Assembly: GCA_002405995.1 (NCBI GenBank)
Contig: DHMW01000124.1
Span: forward strand, 624-11,153
DNA from: Oscillospiraceae bacterium UBA4632
GTDB lineage: Bacteria > Bacillota > Clostridia > Oscillospirales > Oscillospiraceae
DNA: 10,530 nt
Direction: 5' to 3'
Part shown: positions 1 through 5,804 of the stretch, in pieces
Layout: every line of letters begins with the position of its first letter
Position numbering within the stretch: position 1 is the stretch's first letter
The notes under the pieces: model-generated
What the model was told of the DNA's origin: nothing
Seen by the model: the letters and a program-made list of their open reading frames with translations, nothing else
Database searches by the model: none
Position numbers and translations under genes: made by a program

Positions 1-22
1 CTTGAAGGCATTATAACAGAGT

Positions 23-47
23 GCGCGGAAAAAGTCAATTTCCGCGC
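23..47. repeat. Hairpin, 9-bp perfect stem, upstream of terminator
   Basis: GCGCGGAAA (23-31) is perfectly complementary to TTTCCGCGC (39-47) around a 7-nt A-rich loop. No T-run follows it directly, so alone it is not a standard intrinsic terminator. It sits just before the terminator hairpin at 57-84 and is probably part of the 3' untranslated region of a gene left of the window. Its function is not known. Confidence 0.55.
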
Positions 48-56
48 GGTTCCGCC

Positions 57-84
57 GCCCTGCCGGGACGGCGGGCATTTTTTT
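57..84 (+). terminator. Rho-independent terminator of an upstream gene
   Basis: GCCC (57-60) pairs with GGGC (73-76) and GCCG (62-65) with CGGC (69-72). This gives an 8-bp GC-only stem with one bulged T and a GGA loop. One A and then seven T residues (78-84) follow directly. This is a canonical intrinsic terminator on the + strand. It precedes the promoter at 121-150, so it most likely ends a gene outside the window rather than attenuating the permease operon. Confidence 0.75.
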
Positions 85-113
85 GCGCCGCGGGCGGGAT
101 GCGGGCGCGGGAC

Positions 114-150
114 TTGCTATTTTACAAAAAATGTGATAATCTGCTATATT
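114..150 (+). promoter_or_regulatory. Sigma-A type promoter for the permease operon
   Basis: The best pair is TTTACA (121-126, five of six to TTGACA) and TATATT (145-150, five of six to TATAAT) with an 18-nt spacer; a TGC at 142-144 gives an extended -10. An alternative overlapping pair is TTGCTA (114-119) with GATAAT (135-140), which also has TGT just before it. The stretch is AT-rich in an otherwise very GC-rich window and lies about 40 nt before the start codon at 189. No operator-like dyad was seen here. Confidence 0.65.
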
Positions 151-188
151 AGGAATCGAATCGACTGCCCCGAAAAAGGAGAGACCAC

Positions 189-1526
189 ATGAAGCTCAAC
201 AACAAGCGCACCATGCTGGTGGGACTGGCGTTTCTGTCCATCTGCGCGTTCTGGCAGATGTACGACACCGTCATCCCCAAGATCCTGACCGAGACCTTCC
301 ATCTGGACGAGACCGTTTCCGGCGCGATCATGGCGGCGGACAACGTGCTGGCGCTGTTCCTGCTGCCGTTTTTCGGCGCGCTGAGCGACCGCACGAGCAC
401 AAGGCTGGGCAGAAGAATGCCCTTTATCCTCTGCGGCACGGCGCTGGCGGTGGTGCTGATGAACCTGCTGCCGGTGTTCGACAACGCCTACGCCGCGGGC
501 GCGAGCGCGGTGAAGCTGACGATGTTTGTCATCACGCTGGGACTGCTGCTCATCGCGATGGGCACGTACCGCTCGCCCGCCGTGGCGCTGATGCCGGACG
601 TGACGCCCAAGCCCCTGCGCTCAAAAGCAAACGCCATCATCAACCTGATGGGCGCGGTCGGCGGCATCCTGTATCTGATCGTGGCGGCGGTGCTCTACCC
701 CAACAGCAAGATCGAGGGGCTGGCGCACGTGGACTATCAGCCGCTGTTCATCGTTGTATCGGTGCTGATGGCGGTATCGGTGCTGATCCTGTTTCTGACG
801 ACGGACGAGCCGCGGCTCTCGGCGGAGGAAAAGCGCTATGAGGCGGCGCATCCCGAGCAGCAGCTCGTGGAGGAGGAGCCGGACGGCAGGGAGGAGCTGC
901 CGAAGGCGGTGAAAAAGAGCCTTGTGTTCATCCTGCTGTCCATCGCGCTGTGGTATATCGGCTACAACGCCGTGACGACGTGGTGGTCCACCTATGTGTC
1001 GCGCGTGATGGGGCAGGGGCTCGGCGGCGCGTCGAAGTGCCTGCTCATCGCCACCGGCGGTGCGATCGTGTCCTATATCCCCATCGGGCAGCTTGCCTCG
1101 CGCATCGGGCGCAAGCGCACGATCCAGGGCGGCGTTGTGCTGCTGGCGGCGTGCTTTGCCGCGGGCTACGTGCTCACAACGCGCTTCGACCGGATCAATT
1201 TTGTGATGTTTGCGGTGTTTGCGCTGGTGGGGCTTGCGTGGGCGGCGATCAACGTCAACTCCCTGCCGATGGTCGTGGAGATGTGCAAGGGCAGCGACAT
1301 CGGCAAGTTCACGGGCTACTACTATACCTTTTCCATGGCGGCGCAGGTCATCACGCCGATCCTTTCGGGCTGGCTGCTCAAGAACGTCGGGTACCAGACG
1401 CTGTTCCCGTACGCGGCGCTGTTCGTGGCGGGCAGCTTTGTGACGATGCTGTTCGTCAAGCACGGCGACAGCCGCGCGGAGGCGAAGTCCGGCCTTGCCG
1501 CGTTTGAGGACATGGACGCCGATTAA
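189..1526 (+). CDS. MFS permease, SLC45/GPH-like
   Basis: This is a 445-residue, 12-helix membrane transporter of the major facilitator superfamily. The first motif A is clear at residues 62-76 (GALSDR followed by LGRR), and a second copy sits at about 299-310 (GQLASRIGRKR). A charged cytoplasmic loop (about 206-243, rich in Glu) separates the two six-helix halves. The segments around 67-78 and 358-394 resemble the SLC45/glycoside-pentoside-hexuronide type of sugar:cation symporters, but substrate cannot be read from sequence. The ATG at 189 follows AAGGAG (176-181) at a 7-nt spacing. It is the first gene of a four-gene operon; the next gene begins 25 bp after its stop. Its downstream partners process glycerophosphodiesters and acyl groups, so it may import a lipid-derived or sugar-alcohol compound (inference). 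The MFS call is secure; the subfamily is moderately sure. Confidence 0.93.
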   Translation: MKLNNKRTMLVGLAFLSICAFWQMYDTVIPKILTETFHLDETVSGAIMAADNVLALFLLPFFGALSDRTSTRLGRRMPFILCGTALAVVLMNLLPVFDNAYAAGASAVKLTMFVITLGLLLIAMGTYRSPAVALMPDVTPKPLRSKANAIINLMGAVGGILYLIVAAVLYPNSKIEGLAHVDYQPLFIVVSVLMAVSVLILFLTTDEPRLSAEEKRYEAAHPEQQLVEEEPDGREELPKAVKKSLVFILLSIALWYIGYNAVTTWWSTYVSRVMGQGLGGASKCLLIATGGAIVSYIPIGQLASRIGRKRTIQGGVVLLAACFAAGYVLTTRFDRINFVMFAVFALVGLAWAAINVNSLPMVVEMCKGSDIGKFTGYYYTFSMAAQVITPILSGWLLKNVGYQTLFPYAALFVAGSFVTMLFVKHGDSRAEAKSGLAAFEDMDAD

Positions 1527-1551
1527 CGGCAATAACAGAGAGTGATATTTT

Positions 1552-2373
1552 GTGGAAATGATACTTGGCGTTATCATAGCGCTTGCGGCTTTGGCGCTCG
1601 CCTGCCTGCTGATGCTGCGCACGCGGCGGGGGCGGGAGCGGATGCGCCCGCTGGCGCGGTTCCGCTACGCGCACCGGGGGCTTTATGACCCGGTTGCCGG
1701 CGTGCCGGAAAATTCCCTGAGCGCGTTCGCGCGCGCCGCCGCGCGCGGCTACGGCGCGGAGCTGGACGTGCATCTGCTGCGCGACGGGGGGCTTGCCGTG
1801 CTGCACGACAGCAGCCTGAAGCGCATGACCGGCCGCGGCGGCGCGGTCGAGGAGCTGGGCACGGATGAGCTGGGAGGCATTTTCCTCGGCGGCACGGGGG
1901 AGCGCATCCCGCAGCTGCGCGAGGTGCTGGAGATCTATGAGGGCACGGGACTGCCGCTGATCGTCGAGCTGAAGAGCGTGCGCGGCAATCATGCGGCGCT
2001 CTGCGCGCGCACGATGGCAGAGCTGGACCGCTTCCATGTGCCGTACTGCGTGGAGTCGTTTGACCCGCGGTGCGTGCGCTGGCTGAGGAAAAACCGCCCC
2101 GAGGTCATCCGCGGGCAGCTTTCGGCGGATTTCACGCGCGACCACACCGGCAACGGCGCAGTGCTGGACTTTCTTGCCTCGAAGCTGCTGATGAATTTTT
2201 ACGGGCTGCCGGACTTCATCGCTTACCGGTTTGAGGATAGGCGGCGCGCGCCGGTGAAGTACTGCGCCAGGCGCGGCGCGCAGCTGGTCTACTGGACCAT
2301 CCGCTCGCAGGAGGAGCTTGACACGGCGGAGCGCGAGGGCGCGATCACCATATTTGAGCGTTTTCTCCCCTGA
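1552..2373 (+). CDS. Membrane-anchored glycerophosphodiester phosphodiesterase
   Basis: The 273-residue product belongs to the GDPD family of TIM-barrel enzymes, which hydrolyse glycerophosphodiesters to sn-glycerol 3-phosphate and an alcohol. The family signature is complete: HRG (41-43), PENS (52-55), ELD (70-72) and LHD (84-86). From family knowledge, His41 and His85 are the catalytic pair, and Glu70, Asp72 and Glu139 (in VELK) bind the divalent metal. Residues 3-22 form one hydrophobic helix followed by a run of arginines. This suggests an N-terminal anchor with the catalytic domain in the cytoplasm by the positive-inside rule. The start is a GTG at 1552, 6-9 nt after a weak AGAGAGTGA; an ATG two codons later (1558) is possible but has no better ribosome site. 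It lies in the permease operon, 25 bp behind that gene. The exact substrate (lysophospholipid, deacylated phospholipid or teichoic-acid fragment) is unknown. Confidence 0.92.
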   Translation: MEMILGVIIALAALALACLLMLRTRRGRERMRPLARFRYAHRGLYDPVAGVPENSLSAFARAAARGYGAELDVHLLRDGGLAVLHDSSLKRMTGRGGAVEELGTDELGGIFLGGTGERIPQLREVLEIYEGTGLPLIVELKSVRGNHAALCARTMAELDRFHVPYCVESFDPRCVRWLRKNRPEVIRGQLSADFTRDHTGNGAVLDFLASKLLMNFYGLPDFIAYRFEDRRRAPVKYCARRGAQLVYWTIRSQEELDTAEREGAITIFERFLP

Positions 2374-2442
2374 GGGGGATCAACCTTTGGAAGAATGGAA
2401 GAAAAGAAGCGAAAAAACCAATAAAAAAAGGAAGAAGGTTTT

Positions 2443-3321
2443 ATGGCTGAACAAAAACGGCGCCGGGGCGACCGGCGCGACGCAGCGCTGCTGCGGGACA
2501 CCGACTCGCTGCATTTCATCATGGGCATCATCTACCCCAACCGCGCGGACAACGAGGCGTACATCGCCGAGCGCGTGGACCTGGGCCCCATCAAAGACTA
2601 CATTGCGACGAAAAACTACGAGGGCATTCCGTTCAGGTACACGTTTTTTCACGTGATCCTGACGGCGCTTGTCAAGACTGTGACGCTGCGGCCGAAGCTC
2701 AACCGCTTTTATGCGAATGAGAACTACTACCAGCGCAGCAAGGTGACGGCGGGCTTCATCATCAAGAAGGAATTTGCCGACGGCAGCGAGGAGGCGGTCG
2801 CCCTGCTGGAGGCAAAGCCGGACGCGACGATCGACACCATCCACGAGGAGATCCATCAGGAGGTCTCGGCCTGCCGGGAAAAGAAGAAGGTCAACACGAC
2901 CGACAACAGCATGAACATCCTCAACAAGATGCCGCGCTTTCTGTCCAAGGCGGCGATCCATTTCATCCGCTGGCTTGACAGGCACGGCTGGTGCCCCGAT
3001 GTTCTCATCGGAAAGGACCCGAACTACAGCTCGGTGTTCCTTTCCAACCTCGGCTCCATCCGCCTCAAGAGCGGCTACCATCACCTGACGAACTGGGGCA
3101 CGTGCTCGCTGTTCTGTGTGATCGGCGAGAAGAAGTGGACGCCGCTGTACGACGAGCACGGGCTGGTCGAGATGCGGGAGACGGTGGACCTCGGCCTTAC
3201 CGTGGACGAGCGCATTGCCGACGGCTACTATTACGCAAAGAGCGTGCGCCTGTTCAAATACCTGCTGGAGCACCCAGCGCTGTTGGAAAGACCGCTTTCG
3301 GAGGAAGTTGATTATGAGTGA
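2443..3321 (+). CDS. CAT/E2-superfamily acyltransferase-like protein, active-site His replaced by Glu
   Basis: The 292-residue protein resembles the catalytic domain of 2-oxoacid dehydrogenase E2 subunits and chloramphenicol acetyltransferase, which move acyl groups to or from CoA. Visible family features are the FFHVILTALVKT helix (68-79), the strand-turn SNLG (201-204), and the C-terminal motif at 255-261. That motif is normally D-H-R-x-x-D-G but reads DERIADG here, so the catalytic His is Glu256 while Asp260-Gly261 are kept. There is no lipoyl domain, no E1/E3-binding domain and no E1 or E3 gene nearby, so it is not part of a standard dehydrogenase complex. The start at 2443 has a strong site, AAGGAAGAAGG (2428-2438), after a 69-bp A-rich gap. 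Its last 8 bp overlap the acyl-CoA synthetase gene, suggesting coupled expression and possibly use of the acyl-CoA made by that enzyme (inference). It may be an acyltransferase with altered chemistry or a non-catalytic acyl-CoA binder. Confidence 0.8.
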   Translation: MAEQKRRRGDRRDAALLRDTDSLHFIMGIIYPNRADNEAYIAERVDLGPIKDYIATKNYEGIPFRYTFFHVILTALVKTVTLRPKLNRFYANENYYQRSKVTAGFIIKKEFADGSEEAVALLEAKPDATIDTIHEEIHQEVSACREKKKVNTTDNSMNILNKMPRFLSKAAIHFIRWLDRHGWCPDVLIGKDPNYSSVFLSNLGSIRLKSGYHHLTNWGTCSLFCVIGEKKWTPLYDEHGLVEMRETVDLGLTVDERIADGYYYAKSVRLFKYLLEHPALLERPLSEEVDYE

Positions 3322-5044
3322 AACGATCGTAAAGACCCCGTGGAAGGACTCCATGGGCGAGGTGCCGATGCACCTTGAATATTTCGACGGCTCGATGTTC
3401 GAGGCGGTCGAGAACGTTGCAAAGAAATACCCCAACTACACCGCCTTTACCTTTATGGGAAAGTCCACCAGCTACCGCCAGATGATCCGCGAGATCGAGC
3501 AGTGCGCCAAGGCGCTCAAGACCATCGGCGTGCGCGAGGGCGACCGCGTGACCATCGCCATGCCGAACTGCCCGCAGGCGATCTATATGTTCTACGCCGT
3601 GAACCTCGTCGGCGGCATTGCCAACATGATCCACCCGCTGTCGGCGGAGAAGGAGATCGAGTTCTACCTCAACGCCTCGGAAAGCGTGGCGGCGGTGACG
3701 CTCGACCAGTTTTACCACAAGTTTGAGAGCATCCGCGAGCACACGAAGGTCGTGAACATGATCATTGCCAGCGTGCGCGACGCGCTCTCCACGCCCATCA
3801 AGGCGGGCTATATGCTCACCGAGGGCCGCAAGATCGAGAAGATCCCGGAGGATGCGCCGGTCATCATGTGGAAGGACTTCATGAAGCTCTCCCGCTCCTG
3901 CTACTACAAGACCTATAAGGTCAGGCGTACGGGCGCGGACCCCGCCGTCATCCTGTATTCCGGCGGCACGACCGGCACGACGAAGGGCATCGTGCTGACG
4001 AATAAAAACTTCAATGCCCTCGGCCAGCAGGTCATCGCGGCGAACCCGATGTTCCGCCCCGGCGACCGGATGCTCGCGGCGATGCCGCTGTTCCACGGCT
4101 TCGGCCTGGGCGTGTGCGTACACACGATGCTCTCCCAGGGCGGGCGGTGCATCCTGATCCCGCGCTTTACCGCCAAGAGCTACGCCAAGCAGATCGTGAA
4201 GTACAGGTGCAACTTTATCGCGGGCGTGCCGACGCTTTACGAGGCGCTGCTGCGGCTGCCGAGCATGGACGGCGCGGACCTCAGCTCGCTCAAGGGCGTA
4301 TTCTCAGGCGGCGACAGCCTGTCGATCGAGCTGAAAAAGAAGTTCGACAAGTTTCTCTACGACCACAAGGCGTCCATTCAGGTGCGCGAGGGCTACGGCA
4401 CGACCGAGACTGTCACGGCCTGCTGCCTGACGCCGCCGCATATGTATAAGGAGGGCTCTATCGGCCTGCCGTTCCCCGACACGTATATCAAGATCGTCGA
4501 GCCGGGCACCGACCGCGAGCTGCCCTACGGCGAGGAGGGCGAGATCCTGCTTGCCGGTCCCACCGTGATGAAGGAATACATGAACAACCCCGAGGAAACG
4601 GCGCAGACGCTGCGCACGCACGCCGACGGGCTGACGTGGGTCTACACGGGCGACCTCGGCATGATGGACGAGCAGGGCTTTGTCTACTTCCGCGGCAGAG
4701 CCAAGCGCATGATCATCTCGTCGGGCTATAATGTGTATCCGGGCCAGATCGAGAACATCCTCGACGCGCACGAGTACGTCCAGATGAGCTGCGTCATCGG
4801 CGTGCCCGACCCCTACAAGATGCAGAAGGTGAAGGCGTTCGTCAAGCTGACCGCAGGCGTGCCCGCGACCGAGGATACCAAGCAGGAGCTGCTGGCCTAC
4901 TGCCGCAGGAACGTGGCGAAGTATGCCATGCCGTATGACATTGAGTTCAAAGAGGATATGCCCAAGACGCTCGTTGGCAAGGTGGCGTATCGCCAGCTGG
5001 AGGAAGAGGAGCTTTCTAAGCTGAAAGCGCAGGAAGGGAAATAA
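3314..5044 (+). CDS. Acyl-CoA synthetase (AMP-forming, ANL superfamily)
   Basis: This 576-residue enzyme would activate a carboxylic acid to an acyl-adenylate with ATP and then transfer it to CoA. All core motifs of the adenylate-forming family are present: the P-loop YSGGTTGTTKG (215-225), the A5 motif YGTTE (361-365), the A7 motif YTGD (444-447), the hinge region GRAKRMI with SSGYNVYPGQIE (461-480), and the C-terminal catalytic lysine Lys556 in PKTLVGK. The closest named groups are long- and medium-chain fatty-acid CoA ligases; chain length cannot be told. The chosen start is the ATG at 3314: GGAGGAAG (3300-3307) precedes it by 6 nt and it overlaps the preceding stop as ATGAGTGA. The frame is open further upstream to 3215, but that stretch only shadows the acyltransferase-like gene. 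It is the last gene of the operon; hairpins follow from 5073. Confidence 0.95.
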   Translation: MSETIVKTPWKDSMGEVPMHLEYFDGSMFEAVENVAKKYPNYTAFTFMGKSTSYRQMIREIEQCAKALKTIGVREGDRVTIAMPNCPQAIYMFYAVNLVGGIANMIHPLSAEKEIEFYLNASESVAAVTLDQFYHKFESIREHTKVVNMIIASVRDALSTPIKAGYMLTEGRKIEKIPEDAPVIMWKDFMKLSRSCYYKTYKVRRTGADPAVILYSGGTTGTTKGIVLTNKNFNALGQQVIAANPMFRPGDRMLAAMPLFHGFGLGVCVHTMLSQGGRCILIPRFTAKSYAKQIVKYRCNFIAGVPTLYEALLRLPSMDGADLSSLKGVFSGGDSLSIELKKKFDKFLYDHKASIQVREGYGTTETVTACCLTPPHMYKEGSIGLPFPDTYIKIVEPGTDRELPYGEEGEILLAGPTVMKEYMNNPEETAQTLRTHADGLTWVYTGDLGMMDEQGFVYFRGRAKRMIISSGYNVYPGQIENILDAHEYVQMSCVIGVPDPYKMQKVKAFVKLTAGVPATEDTKQELLAYCRRNVAKYAMPYDIEFKEDMPKTLVGKVAYRQLEEEELSKLKAQEGK

Positions 5045-5072
5045 GGCTTTCCTGCTGCGCAGAGAGAAATAG

Positions 5073-5093
5073 CTCCCCACGCCGCGTGGGGGG
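5073..5093. repeat. GC-rich hairpin 1 of the intergenic cluster
   Basis: CCCCACG (5075-5081) pairs perfectly with CGTGGGG (5085-5091) around a CCG loop, and two weaker outer pairs extend it. It begins about 30 bp after the synthetase stop codon. No T-run follows, so it is not a typical terminator by itself; it could stabilise the mRNA 3' end or be one element of a dispersed repeat. Confidence 0.5.
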
Positions 5094-5101
5094 GACGGAT
5101 A

Positions 5102-5141
5102 AAAGGGGGAGATTCTCTTTCAAAAGAGAACCTCCCCCTTT
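5102..5141. repeat. Long hairpin 2 of the intergenic cluster
   Basis: AAAGGGGGAG (5102-5111) is perfectly complementary to CTCCCCCTTT (5132-5141). After one A/C mismatch the inner arms TTCTCTTT (5113-5120) and AAAGAGAA (5123-5130) continue the stem. With at least 16 pairs this is the most stable fold in the window. A TTT tail is followed by AAAA, so termination on the + strand is possible but not textbook. Such symmetric hairpins between convergent genes can stop transcription both ways, or be copies of a small dispersed repeat. Confidence 0.6.
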
Positions 5142-5159
5142 AAAACCCCCAAGAGAAAG

Positions 5160-5188
5160 GCAGGGGGCGTTTCGACTTCGCCCCCTGC
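5160..5188. repeat. GC-rich hairpin 3 of the intergenic cluster
   Basis: GCAGGGGGCG (5160-5169) and CGCCCCCTGC (5179-5188) form a perfect 10-bp stem with a 9-nt loop. No T-run follows. The G-run at 5163-5167 can instead pair with the C-run at 5146-5150, so alternative folds exist within the cluster. Confidence 0.55.
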
Positions 5189-5200
5189 ACCCCCTAACGA

Positions 5201-5233
5201 CCAAAAGGGAGGGGCACAGCCCCTCCTTTTTGG
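5201..5233. terminator. Bidirectional intrinsic terminator between convergent genes
   Basis: CCAAAAGGGAGGGGC (5201-5215) pairs with 5219-5233 around an ACA loop, with a single G-T pair in 15. On the + strand the core stem GGAGGGGC/GCCCCTCC is followed at once by TTTTT (5227-5231). On the - strand the same stem is followed by CTTTT. It therefore can end both the permease-to-synthetase operon and the - strand small gene whose stop codon is at 5250-5252. Confidence 0.72.
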
Positions 5234-5249
5234 ATTATCCACCCCGCGT

Positions 5250-5444
5250 TTAATCAGTGATATTTTGCTTATGATCCAAAGGTTCATCCGGAACAATATC
5301 AAACGAAATGATCGCTTCTTCTGCATCCAAGAGCGCTTTTTGCAGCACCTCGCGGGCGAGAATACCCTTGCCTTCGTCGTAAAGGTCGATAGCCTCGCTC
5401 ATGCTGCGCACCATCAAGTGGTATAAGGTCTTATAAGTTGTCAT
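5250..5444 (-). CDS. Small helical protein of unknown function, divergent from XRE gene
   Basis: The gene encodes 64 residues starting MTTYKTLYHLM. The ATG at 5444-5442 is chosen because GAGAGGTG (5458-5451) lies 6 nt before it; an in-frame GTG at 5453 would overlap that ribosome site. The protein is acidic and appears to be two amphipathic helices (about 4-24 and 27-48) joined at Gly25-Gly27, with a polar tail. It has no signal peptide, membrane segment or metal motif. The base composition, about 45% GC by eye, is well below that of the flanking operons. It is transcribed away from the XRE regulator, and the candidate operator at 5468-5509 lies between them. I do not recognise a characterised family. 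Possible roles are a partner or anti-repressor of the regulator, or a small regulatory protein; neither is shown by the sequence. Confidence 0.75.
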   Translation of the reverse strand: MTTYKTLYHLMVRSMSEAIDLYDEGKGILAREVLQKALLDAEEAIISFDIVPDEPLDHKQNITD

Positions 5445-5467
5445 TTTTATCACCTCTCAGCACAGCT

Positions 5468-5509
5468 TAGAACAAAACATTCAAAAAGGCAATAGAATAA
5501 TTTGTTCTA
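5468..5509. promoter_or_regulatory. Inverted repeat, candidate operator in divergent intergenic region
   Basis: TAGAACAAA (5468-5476) and TTTGTTCTA (5501-5509) are perfect 9-bp inverted copies separated by 24 nt. They occupy the roughly 89-bp gap between the divergent small gene and the XRE gene, which is only about 30% GC. Two half-sites spaced about three helical turns apart (33 bp start to start) would suit a repressor binding on one face of the DNA. A -10-like TATACT lies at 5512-5517 and a TAGAAT at 5493-5498, but no convincing -35 was found for either direction. Confidence 0.5.
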
Positions 5510-5533
5510 CGTATACTGTATTTGGTGATAGAC

Positions 5534-5755
5534 GTGAAAAAATATCGGCGAATCCGCGATTTGCGGGAGGACGCTGACCTGACGCAGCGCCAGGTTGGTC
5601 AAGCCATCAATGTTCCACAGCGCACGTACGCATATTATGAAAGCGGCGAAAGAATGGTGCCGCCGCACGTTTTGTGCGCACTTGCGGATTTTTATGGTGT
5701 CAGCGTTGACTACCTGCTGGAACGGACCGATAAAATGAATGAAAACGACCGCTGA
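5534..5755 (+). CDS. Small XRE-family helix-turn-helix regulator
   Basis: The 73-residue product is almost entirely one Cro/CI-type DNA-binding domain. The pattern is RIRDLREDADLTQRQVG (6-22), a turn, then the recognition helix VPQRTYAYYESGER (27-40) and the closing LCALADFYGVSVDYLL (47-62), which is typical of the HTH_3 fold. There is no ligand-binding or oligomerisation domain beyond a short tail. I favour the GTG at 5534, with GGTGA (5524-5528) 5 nt upstream; in-frame TTG 5522 or GTG 5525 would add four or three residues and lose this ribosome site. It is divergent from the 64-aa gene and probably autoregulates through the inverted repeat at 5468-5509 (inference). Its stop codon lies in the loop of the terminator at 5742-5768. 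Composition and codon use (for example TAT, GAA, AAA) differ from the GC-rich neighbours. Confidence 0.88.
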   Translation: MKKYRRIRDLREDADLTQRQVGQAINVPQRTYAYYESGERMVPPHVLCALADFYGVSVDYLLERTDKMNENDR

Positions 5756-5768
5756 TGCGGTCGTTTTT
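5742..5768. terminator. Bidirectional terminator overlapping the XRE stop codon
   Basis: AAAACGACCGC (5742-5752) and GCGGTCGTTTT (5757-5767) are a perfect 11-bp inverted repeat with the loop TGAT. On the + strand the GC stem runs into TTTTT (5764-5768). On the - strand it also ends in TTTT, so it can serve recG, whose stop is at 5805-5807. The XRE stop codon TGA (5753-5755) is in the loop, so the last codons of that gene form the left arm. Confidence 0.82.
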
Positions 5769-5804
5769 CGTTTCTGCGGGCAGCTTGGCGGCGCCGCCCA
5801 CGGG

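Noticed and set aside
621..1622. A 333-codon - strand frame under the permease gene
   Set aside because: It is rich in Arg, His and Gln with no membrane or domain pattern, whereas the + strand frame is an unmistakable 12-helix transporter.
2361..2380. CCCC-TGA-GGGG around the phosphodiesterase stop codon as an attenuator
   Set aside because: Short stem with a three-base loop and no T-run; a purine-rich stretch with a strong ribosome site follows, fitting an ordinary intergenic gap.
5016..5326. Two - strand frames of 62 and 68 codons across the hairpin cluster
   Set aside because: They consist of translated hairpin arms (Gly/Pro/Arg/Leu runs), lack ribosome sites, and one overlaps the better-supported 64-aa gene in another frame.
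5240..5768. Complete toxin-antitoxin or defence system
   Set aside because: The XRE protein could be an antitoxin, but the 64-aa partner has no known toxin fold or catalytic motif and the genes are divergent rather than in one operon. Kept only as a hypothesis.
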